Part shown: one piece after another, positions 56,109 to 64,000 of the stretch
Position numbering within the stretch: position 1 is the stretch's first letter
Layout of the letters: each line of letters starts with the position of its first letter
Source: Cryptomeria japonica
Lineage: Eukaryota > Streptophyta > Pinopsida > Cupressales > Cupressaceae
Direction of reading: 5' to 3'
NCBI RefSeq assembly: GCF_030272615.1
Contig: NC_081415.1
Coordinates: 600,801,644-600,865,643, forward strand
Length of the DNA: 64,000 bases
The notes under the pieces: model-generated
Databases searched by the model: none
The model's input: the letters and a program-made list of their open reading frames with translations, nothing else
What the model was told of the DNA's origin: nothing
Translations under genes and position numbers: made by a program

Positions 56109-57714
56109 TGTAGTGTCATAAAATTGTGAGCCCTGCAATTTTAACCACATTTGGAGTCCTCACCTTGGCGACGGCATCTCCTTCCTTAACTGAGACCTAT
56201 TTCTGCATTTCCAACCCTTCTCTCTTCCTCCTTCATGTCTTGTGTCTACTTTAGACCCTCTTCGGGCCCCAAAACAAAGCAAGACAGGGGCGTGGCGCCC
56301 CTGTCCCCCTAGGATAGGGGCATGGCACCCCTGTCCCCATCTCTTAGGGTGGTCCGATGTGCGGGCTGCCCAATCTCCTATGTTGTAGCGTCCTAAAATT
56401 GTGACACTTGCAATTTCGACTGCATTTGGGTCTTCACGACGGCGGCACAACGTTGAACCTGAATGGAGACCCTGAAACCTATTTGCGACATCAAAAACTG
56501 CATATTTCTGCACCTTGGCCTGATCCTTCCTTGCACCCTGTTGTCCCTTGATGGCCTGATCATTCTATCTACATTCTTTACAAAAGAGGGTATCCTTGAT
56601 GTCTTAACCCTTGAAACTCATTTAGAATCCAGTCTTGCATTGTGTGAGATTGGATCTTGTGGGTTTCAACCCCTCTTTTGAATGTAAAGTCTCTCCTAAG
56701 TGAAAACCGTCAACCCTAGTGACCTCCCTTCTCTCTCCTTGGGGGGGGAGAACACCTAGGGTTCGATTTTCTGCTTTACATATGTATTATTTGTCTTCAG
56801 GGTTTGCAATTCCTCTTTGTCGGCCTTTAGTGGTTGAAAAATTAATCCTTGAGGAATGTATAAAAGGTATATCAATACCCTCATTCACAGAGGATGGATG
56901 AACAATGAATGGACAGATATAGAGCATAAGGAGAAGATACAAGATTGCAAGGTCATCATCAAGCATTCAAGTCTTCTTCATTCATCCATTGGAGCAACAT
57001 TACAACATTAATTTGCAAAAATGTGTGTGTGTTAGGGTTTTGTCATGTTACATGCCATTTCATACAACATTTGTGGTTACATTCAAGAAGCAAAGCAATC
57101 ATCATCAACAAGTTTCAGATCTACAAGTTATACATCTCCATTGTTTACATTCAAGCATTTGCAATTACTTTCTTTCTAGGTTGATTCCTCAACCAGGGTT
57201 TGACTGAGGGAAACCCCTATCCACAACCCCCCTTTCTTCTCTTTTTTGTGTGTAGGTTGTAGGTGCACAACTGTAATTGCAGGTTTGGGCTTCATTTGTA
57301 GAGACAGAAGAACCCTTTTCATTTCACGGATTTTGTGGCAGACCATGTACATTCCCACCATAGTCCCAATGACTTTTCTCCAAATTTACAAGGCAGATCC
57401 ATGTCAATTTAATTAGCTTAGATCCAAAGTTATAGCATGATCCTGAACTGGTAGCACCTCATTTCACTCATTTCTCCTCTCTTTTCCACATAGTCAACAA
57501 GTCATCTTTCTCATTTACAAAAGAGGGTAAATCGCACTTCAACCACTTGCAATTCACTCAGAATTAATTCACATCCTTGTTTCCCTCAGATTTGGATCTA
57601 GTAGATTCAACCCCTCTTTTGAATGTAAAGTTCTTCCCAAGTGAAAATCATCCTAGTGGCTTCCTTTCTCTCTCCTAGGTGGGGAGTCACTAGGATCTAA
57701 TTTTCCACTTTACA
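56109..57714 (+). repeat. Gypsy F right (3') LTR, interrupted by S
   Basis: 1606 bp, TGTAGTGTC...CTTTACA; about 1.2 kb without the solo LTR S. TATA box 'tataaaag' at 56859-56866. A doubled 'ggggc.tggc.cccctgtcccc' box (56286-56337) is single in the left LTR. Confidence 0.88.
56384..56780 (+). mobile_element. S: solo LTR inside the F right LTR
   Basis: 397 bp, TGTAGCGTCCTAAAATTGTG...CTGCTTTACA, flanked by TATGT (56379-56383 and 56781-56785). The left F LTR lacks it at the matching place (26699/26700). Its ends are close to those of F itself, so it comes from a related family with a short LTR. Confidence 0.92.
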
Positions 57715-58250
57715 GTTACATCTAGAACTGAGTTCCTCACAAAGATATGAAGGGGGTAACTCCTTTTCAAGTTTGCACTGGTTGGAAGCCTATAGTTAAG
57801 CACTTTAGAGTGTTTTGTTCTCTTGCATGGGCCCACATTCCAGCATAGAAATGCAAGGCTATGGATCTGCAAAGAAAGACTTGTTTAATTCTTGGATATT
57901 GAGATGATATCAAAGGGTATAGACTTCTCCACCCCTCTACTCATGAGTTGTTAATTGAGAGGGGTGTTCATTTTGAGGAGATTTCTTCTAGTTCTTCTCA
58001 TACCACTTCTCCATCCACTATCACATTGGAGACATTTCATCATGATGATAGTTCTCTAGAGGATATTGATCCTCCTAATTTTGATGATGAGTCTTCTTCC
58101 TCCACTTCAGATGGCGACAATGATGATGAGGATTCACATTCCTCTCATACTCATTATTCAAAGGTTGATGATTCTCCCCCAAACTCTCTAGCCTCAATGC
58201 CTCTTTGGGATCAACAATCATTTGAGTAAGCACGGGATTGGCTTGGTGAT
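57715..58250 (+). pseudogene. Copia A integrase C-terminus and linker
   Basis: Resumes the frame broken by F: VPHKDMKGVTPFQVCTGWKP, HFRVFCSLAWAHIPA, the usual block after the catalytic Glu. Then an acidic Ser/Asp-rich linker (SLEDIDPPNFDDESSSSTSD, 57948-58229) that precedes RT in copia Pol. Stops at 57727, 57733, 57847 and 58227. Confidence 0.8.
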
Positions 58251-59340
58251 CCATCAGATACTAGAAGAACAAGGTCACAATTTCATCAAGCTCCACATCT
58301 CTTCATTGCTTTAGCTTCTTATCCACAATATTTTCAAGAGGCTTCAAGTGTTCATGAATGGGATGTTGTAATGCAAGAAGACATTAATTCCTTGGAAAAG
58401 AATCATGCATGGGATTTAGTTCCTCTTCCTAAGGAAAGAAAACTTGTTTGATGCAAGTGGATCTATCAAACAAAATTTGTAGCAAATGGGTCAGTTGATA
58501 AGTATAAAGCTCACTTGGTAGAAAAAGGATTTTCCCAAGTTCCAGGGGTTGATTACTCTGAGAATTTTGCTCTAGTTGCTAAAATGAATTCCATATGACT
58601 TGTCCTTGCTATAGTTGTAGCCATCATTGGGAAGTTCATCAGATGGATGTGAAGAGTGCATTTCTTCATGGTAACCTTCAGGAGGAAATCTACATGGAGC
58701 AACCCCAAGGGTTTGTTCAGGATCCCTCACTTGTGTGCCAACTTTGAAAGTCTCTATATGGCCTCCAATAGGCTCCTCAAGCTTTTTATGCCAAGATGGA
58801 CTCATTCCTTCTAATAGTTAGTTTCACTTGGTGTCATTTTGATCCGAACATATACATTCTGCAACAAGATGATACTCTCACATTTATGATTCTCTATGTT
58901 GATGACTTGTTGATCATAGGGAGTCACTCATCCACCATCAAGGCAATGAAAACTGCTCTACATGATAGATTTTTTTTGTCATAATTGGATCTTCTATGTT
59001 ACTTCTCAGGGATTGAGATCAATCAATCATCTTCAAGTATCTTCCTTGGACAACCCAAGTATGGACTTGATATGCTCTCCAAATTTTGCATGGTTGACTG
59101 TAAGCCTGCACCTAGTCCATTTTTGTCAGGGGTCAAACTCAAGGCTAAGTGTTCTTCACCCTTGGTTGATGGTACTTTATACCGATAGCTTGTTGGGAGC
59201 TTCATCTACTTGACTCATATGAGACCCATCATTTCATATGTTGTGGGCATGGTCTCTAGATTCATGCAAGATCCATATGAGTTGCATTGGAAAGCAGCAA
59301 AGCGGATCCCCCACTACATTTAGGGTACTCACAATTATGA
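58251..59340 (+). pseudogene. Copia A reverse transcriptase
   Basis: Blocks in order: NSLEKNHAWDLVPLPKERKL, YKAHLVEKGFSQVPGVDYSE, a shifted segment with the MDVK motif equivalent (about 58640), SLYGLQ-APQAFYAKMD and FMILYVDDLLIIGSHS (about 58890) with catalytic YVDD intact. Then YFSGIEINQSSSSIFLGQPK and PAPSPFLSGVKL. Several stops and at least two frameshifts make it inactive. It would copy the element RNA into cDNA. Confidence 0.85.
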
Positions 59341-59860
59341 AATTCAGTATGCAATAGGCATGGATATTAACTTGGTGGGATATACAGATTCAGATTGGGC
59401 AGGTGATTCTCAAGATCGCAAGTCTACTTCAGGGTATTGCTTCTCACTTAGTTTTGATCTAGTTTGTTGGTCGAGCAAGAAGCAATCTACAATTTCTCTT
59501 TCATCAACAGAGGTTGAGTATTGAGGGGCAGTCAATGCCACCACTAAGGCTATTTGGCTTCAAAATATTCTCATTGAGTTTGGTATTACAATCGGCAAGC
59601 CTACCATCATCTTTTGTGATAATCAGAGTGCTATATAGATCTCAAGAAATCTAGTTCATCACCAGAGGATGAAATACATTGAGATAAATATTCATTACAT
59701 TCGGGAGCTAATTCAAGAAGGCATAATTGATCTTAAATATTGTTCTACATCAGAGCATACTGCAGACACCTTCACCAAACCCTTCACTGAAAGTAAGTTC
59801 CTTCATTTCCAAGCTTTTCTTGGGATGCAACAAGTGTCTACTTCAGGAGGAGCTTCTTAG
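59341..59860 (+). pseudogene. Copia A RNase H
   Basis: VGYTDSDWAGDSQDRKSTSG (about 59370-59430), LSSTEVEY, IFCDNQSAI and ADTFTKPFTESKFLHFQAFL to the final stop near 59858 are the standard copia RNase H blocks; the catalytic Asp of TDSDW and Glu of STEVEY are present. Stops at 59522 and 59636. Confidence 0.88.
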
Positions 59861-60014
59861 TCCTTCATTATTTATCTCCCTATTTAGGGGGGGGCTATTC
59901 CTCTTATGGGGGGATTCTTCTTTTGGGGGGGATAACTATGTACATGGGTACCTAACACGGCCTCATTTGTTGGGACCCATCTTTTCACCCAACTAAGCTA
60001 CACTTAAGGGGGGG
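59861..60014 (+). other. Copia A 3' untranslated region with G-run array and polypurine tract
   Basis: G runs at about 59887, 59910 and 59926 and the true tract 'acttaagggggggg'-type run at 60002-60014 before the LTR. Same plan as copia E. Confidence 0.85.
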
Positions 60015-60674
60015 TGTTAGTGTAGGTTTTTTACTTTCCTTATGTTAGGGGGTATTTATTTTTCCTACACATATTATTTAAGCTTGCTTAGGTTATTTGG
60101 AATGGTCAATATGAGGGCACGTGGCAAAATACTTCAGCTACATGTGTAACTATTTACCTCACATGGGTAGTTGAGTTACACACCCTCTTTTGGCTTGATG
60201 TGCCACCTATTGTAACCACTATTTTATCATTTCCTAATTGGGTTATGGGGTAGTTGGGTTTCTCACCCTCTTTCAACTTTATGTGCCACCTCTTATAACT
60301 ACTTTTTTGTTTTTATATAAGGAGGTTGTGCCACATAATTTGGCATTTGCCAAGTAGGTAAAAACCTCCAACCTTTTATAGGGTAGTAGGTAAAACCTCC
60401 CACTTTTTATGGAGGTGGGAATTAATACACCCCTTGGATGTATATGCTAATTATTTTCTATATAATAAGCATTATACTCTCACCTTCACTAGTTCAGTAA
60501 TAGCTTGGTGAGAGTCTTCTCCAAAATTCTCTTTTTTCTCTATTTTTTTCTCTCAAATTAGATTTATCTTCATTCAACCATTTTGATCTTTGATCATATG
60601 TTGCTTGGAGTTGTATGTGATCTACAACCGACATCAGATCCTGGCTTGGTTCTCGCTTCTCACAGAATCTAACA
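60015..60674 (+). repeat. Copia A 3' LTR
   Basis: 660 bp, TGTTAG...CTAACA; right target duplication CAGAT at 60675-60679. Confidence 0.93.
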
Positions 60675-60679
60675 CAGAT

Positions 60680-61436
60680 TTGAGAGCAATAAACAAGATA
60701 ACCATCAACTATTAATTTTGGTCACCATAAATAGATGATATGATGGATTGCTTGAGTGAAGCCAAACACTCCACTAAGATTGATCTGAAAAGTGCATACC
60801 ATCAAATAAGAATAAGAGAGGGGGGTGGCTAGAATACAATGTTTAAGACAAATTATGGATTGTACAAATGGTTGGTCATGTTGTTTGGTTAGCAAACACA
60901 CCAAGCATATTCATGAGATTGATGAATGAAGTCTTGAAGCCATATCTTGGTAAGTTTGTGATTGTGTATTTAGATGACATTTTGATATTTATTATAATAA
61001 AAGAGGAGCACTTGTAACATATTAGAAAAATCTTGTGAAGGTTGAAAGAAGAGAAATTAATGGTGAATTTGAAAAAGTGTAATTTCATAAAGGAAGATTT
61101 GGTGTCTTTAGGTTTTGTGTTTTTTAGTACTGGTTTGGGGACCCAAAGAAAGTAAAAACTATTGTTGACTGGCCTTCACTAAAGAGAATGTTTGAAGAAA
61201 GAAGCTTTCATGAATTAGCAAGATTCTACGGGAAGTTTATAAAATTTAATTTGTGCATTGATTATAAAGATAATGAAGGGTAATACAAATGAATTTGTTT
61301 GGATAGCTACAATAGAGAGGAATTTCAATATTTTGAAGGCAAAGGTGATGAAGTAGCCCATGTTGGCACTTCTTGATTTTTGAAAATTATTTCAAGATGA
61401 TTGTGATGCAAGTGAGAAAACAATAAGGGGAGTTCT
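60680..61436 (+). pseudogene. Gypsy Z, RT and RNase H start (fragment 3)
   Basis: Continues from fragment 2: [58 protein letters not shown] (catalytic YLDD intact, about 60945-60990), then RSFHELARFYGKFIKF, FNILKAKV and FQDDCDASEKTIRGVL, the RNase H start. Many stops. It ends where H enters at 61437. The block order is that of Ty3/gypsy chromovirus-like RT. Confidence 0.87.
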
Positions 61437-61540
61437 TGTTATGCCCTGCATACCTCCCCCCATTAGTTTCCTTGTCTTAAAAATGTGGGTCCCCTTTCTT
61501 TTTGTTTTGTAGTTTTATTTTGCTTAGTTTTTGCCTTCCT

Positions 61541-62720
61541 ACCTCAGAACCCCGGAATCCCGGAGTCTCGAGGTAGGCTTTTGTTTCCTATTTTGGTTCC
61601 TACCCCGGAACCCCGGAGTTCCGAGGTAGGATTTTATTTCTCATATTGGTCATGACCCCAAAACCCCATAGTCTTGAAGTTGTGCCTTGTCTTCTGTGTC
61701 GTTGAAGCCTTGGAATCCCAAAATTTTGAGTTCTTCATGTTTTGTCATTGGTCACTTCAGAACCCCGGAGGTCCCGAAGTTGTGTTGTTTTCTTTAACTT
61801 CAGAATCCCAGAACTCCGGAATCCCAAAGTTTTTTTTTTTGTTTGTTATGAACTTCGGAACCCCGAAACCCCGTAGTCCCGAAATTGTCTTGTCTCTTCA
61901 CCTTGGAACTCCGGAACCCCGAAGTCCCAAGGTGAGTTTTTGTCTTTGTTGTCTTTTGACCTCGGAAGTCGGGAACCCCAGAGTTCTGAGGTATGTTGTT
62001 GGTTTTATTGTTGTCATCTCGGAAGTTCGGAACCCCGGACTCTCGAGGTCGTGTTTAAGGTGACCATACGGACGAAGTATCAGGGGGTATAAATAGGGGA
62101 GATGAAATTTTTAAAGCTCATTTGTGCACCCAAGTTTCTCTAGCCTCCCAACTCTAATCTCCCAACTTTGCGCCTTCATCTTGTCGAGTTCTTTGTGGGT
62201 TTTCTTCTGCTAGGTTGGTGGATTTTCTCCCTCTTTGTGTTTTTTTTGTTTATATTTTCTAGTTTTTTGGCTTAGATTTTTCTTTTTTTCTCGTTTTGCG
62301 TGTTTTGATCACCGGAGTTTCGGACCACCTTTTGACTCATGAATGAACTACCCCCAACCTCGGCACCCCGAAACCCCAAAGTTCTAAAGTTATTTCCTTT
62401 TAGGCCACTGTTTTAACCTCGGAACCCTGGAGCCCCAAAGTTCCAAAATATTGTTTTTGGCACTCAATAAACTACCCTATGACCTCGGAACCTCGAAGTC
62501 CCGAGTTAGCTTGTTTTACCCACCTTGAAACCCTAGAGTTTTGAAGTTTCCTGATCCTTTGCGGCCATGTTGTTTCCAACCCGGAACCCCAAAGTTTGAC
62601 CTTTATTGTATCATGCTTGTCTACCCCGAAACCCGGGAACACTGGAGTTTCGAAGTCGGTTGATATAGAAGGAGTTACCCACCTTAGAACCCCAAAATTT
62701 TGAAGTCCTGAAGTGGGTGA
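61541..62720 (+). repeat. Array of about 17 GC-rich palindromic units in H
   Basis: Units of 25-37 bp of the form cctcGGAAcCCCGGAGttCCGAGG recur every 40-100 bp, for example at 61541, 61602, 61754, 61852, 61901, 61960, 62026, 62357, 62415, 62483, 62622 and 62681. Each is nearly self-complementary, and many copies show C-to-T and G-to-A changes at CpG. They lie on both sides of the TATA box. Confidence 0.88.
62088..62096 (+). promoter_or_regulatory. TATA box of H
   Basis: 'tataaatag' in 'gggggtataaatagggga', a strong plant TATA context, with a CT-rich leader about 45-100 bases downstream. Confidence 0.65.
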
Positions 62721-62787
62721 TATTATTGATATATTGTTTATGCAATAGGATAATTTGTGGTTCTTTTTTGCAGATCAAAGCGATTAG

Positions 62788-64000
62788 ATGGACCCAACCT
62801 CCAGTAAGAGAGCCAAGGAACTAGACAAACTCCCCGTAACCATGAAGTACCACTATTAGGGGCAGCTTCATGTTTCAAAATTGGATGATCAAATTAGATG
62901 GGTAACTAACACATAAGTGGGACATGTGGAGTTGGAGGATATTATAACTCAATTGGATAAACAAGGTCTAGAGGCTCCTTATTGGAGAATCAAGAGGTCA
63001 GGGCTGGTAGAAGCAATTGTTTTCCCCCAATTCATTCAAGCCCCAGAGTTCGTGATGACCATAGCACAGTTTTACAATGCAAACACAAGAAAATGCATTG
63101 ATTCCCAAGGAAGGAAAGTGATTGATCTATCTATTGATATGCTAGGATTTGTGTTTGGTATCCCTACAAGGGATGAAGTGCTCCTAACCACAGAGGAAGA
63201 AGTCACCAAAGTATGGGATAGGGATATTGCTTCAAGCAAAAGGCATATGAATGAGAATTGGTTAGAGGAAGAGAGGAAGATAGGGCTAAAGGCCAAATAT
63301 ATTCTGAGGGCTGATTTTAGGGAGCCTCAACGAGATCTAATTATCATGTTGAGCAAGGCCTTTAGAAAACCTAATTGTTGACACTTCCATCCTTGGATGT
63401 TTCATTTCTTGACTACTATTCTGATAAGGAAAAAATATTTTGATTGGGCTCAAATCCTATCAGATAATATACATAAGTAGTTGATAAATGTACACAAAAC
63501 AAAGAAATTCTTCTTTACCTCATATGCTATCTGGGTAGTTGCCCGAGAAGGTAAATTCATAGGGCAACAAACAGAGGGCCAGCTTAGTGATGAGGAAGGA
63601 CAAAAGAAGGTGGGGAAGTATTACACTCATCTCCCTATGGGCGATGCAAAGACTCATTTCGAAAGAATAAACGATGCCTTACTTTTTCCTATTATAATCA
63701 AACTCACAGGTGATACAAGCTACGGGATAAGCCTGAAATCAATGGTTGTAATTAGGGAATGGGCATGTTTGTTCATTCAGAACCAACATTCCACATATAT
63801 CAGGGTCAGTGGATTCACATGGAACCTTATGTTGTTACCCAGATACTGCAATGACCAAATAATACTCCTAGAATATGTCAGGCAGATGTTGGGGTTACAA
63901 TCAATATTGTCTTTAAAATATAAGGCAAGTGTGGATTTTTCAGTTTCTATTGGTTACTTTTCCTATTCCAAGATTCGGGTGGCCAAGATGGCAGAGCAAG
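62788..64000 (+). pseudogene. H accessory ORF, unknown, PMD-like motif (partial)
   Basis: One frame from ATG 62788 (MDPTSSKRAKELDKLPVT) to the window end, about 404 codons, broken by only four stops (62857, 62914, 63379, 63478) and no frameshift. The motif VIDLSIDMLGFVFGIPTRDE is at about 63118-63177. Later blocks are FTSYAIWVVAREGKFIG and LKSMVVIREWACLFIQN. The region before the ATG ends in 'ttctttttTGCAG', an acceptor-like sequence, so a leader intron is possible. No RT, integrase or Gag motif. Overall character is like J. Function unknown. Confidence 0.6.

Larger units (their letters stand above)
26455..57714 (+). mobile_element. Ty3/gypsy-type element F, non-autonomous (contains G, C, E, S)
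   Basis: Two LTRs starting TGTAGTGTC, a gypsy-like primer site, gag-like zinc-knuckle ORF, a repeat-rich 3' untranslated part and a polypurine tract. About 6.7 kb of its own after removing G and S. No protease, RT or integrase is seen. Flanks are GTTCT (26450-26454) and GTTAC (57715-57719), an imperfect duplication. It splits the copia A integrase. Confidence 0.85.
21694..60674 (+). mobile_element. Ty1/copia element A (contains T2, F, G, C, E, S)
   Basis: LTRs at both ends; target duplication CAGAT at 21689-21693 and 60675-60679. Its own sequence is about 6.6 kb after removing nested elements. Order: LTR, PBS, gag, protease, integrase (split by F at 26455/57714), RT, RNase H, polypurine tract, LTR. 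It inserted in the RT gene of gypsy Z. All frames have stops. Confidence 0.93.
61437..64000 (+). mobile_element. H: LTR-type element with palindromic leader and long ORF (runs off the window)
   Basis: Sequence switches from Z RNase H to TGTTATGCCCTGCATACC at 61437, a plausible TG... LTR start with left flank GTTCT. A TATA box follows at 62088 and the ORF from 62788. The right end is not in the window, so LTR length, duplication and class are unproven; I could not place a primer site. Confidence 0.55.

Noticed and set aside
26450-61436. GTTCT next to both F (26450) and H (61432) as a shared target signal
   Set aside because: Five bases at two sites is easily chance, and the right-hand side of F is GTTAC.

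Overview
The window is transposon-filled intergenic DNA from a large plant genome. It holds plant Ty1/copia and Ty3/gypsy LTR retrotransposons with tRNA-Met type primer sites (TGGTATCAGAGC), plant mobile domain (PMD) sequences and decayed CpGs. A conifer or other gymnosperm is my inference from the element mix and the depth of nesting, not something proven here. I find no intact host gene, tRNA, rRNA, ncRNA or CRISPR. Nearly every reading frame belongs to a retroelement and most carry stops or frameshifts. For reference I name the elements D, L, J, K, Z, B, A, F, G, C, E, S and H, and two non-LTR-like inserts T1 and T2.

Left part (1-14.4 kb). D is a compact copia remnant (LTR, short interior, complete 3' LTR 769-1727). 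It sits in the 3' untranslated end of a gypsy element, L, whose 3' LTR starts at 2138. From about 11.1 kb back to 3.7 kb the minus strand carries J, a decayed retroelement accessory ORF. K, a clean 2.6-kb TG...CA insert with a 5-bp target duplication, cuts J in two. A degraded LTR fragment related to F (12.3-13.1 kb) and a 210-bp tandem duplication follow.

Right part (14.4-64 kb). Z is an old chromovirus-like gypsy pol (protease, RT, RNase H). Copia B (14652-21051) and copia A (21694-60674) both inserted into it. A contains gypsy F (26455-57714). F contains the minus-strand Tat-type gypsy G (30862-54975). G contains copia C (33483-46184), and C contains copia E (38135-43049). This is six layers, Z>A>F>G>C>E. 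Target duplications are exact for A, G, C and E and imperfect for F. A solo LTR, S, lies in the right LTR of F. H (61437 to beyond the window end) interrupts Z's RNase H and brings a palindrome-rich LTR/leader and a long accessory ORF.

How the parts work together. A and B keep recognisable gag-PR-IN-RT order (A also RNase H) but are broken. F, G, C and E lack pol enzymes in whole or in part and look non-autonomous. E shares its gag type and 3' end with A, so A-like relatives could have supplied its enzymes. Four elements (G, C, H, J) carry accessory ORFs with a similar short PMD-like motif, in four different sequence settings. In G the PMD gene is antisense and appears spliced, with a minisatellite inside its intron. 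These accessory ORFs, the palindrome array of H and the conflict between nesting order and LTR divergence are the most interesting points.
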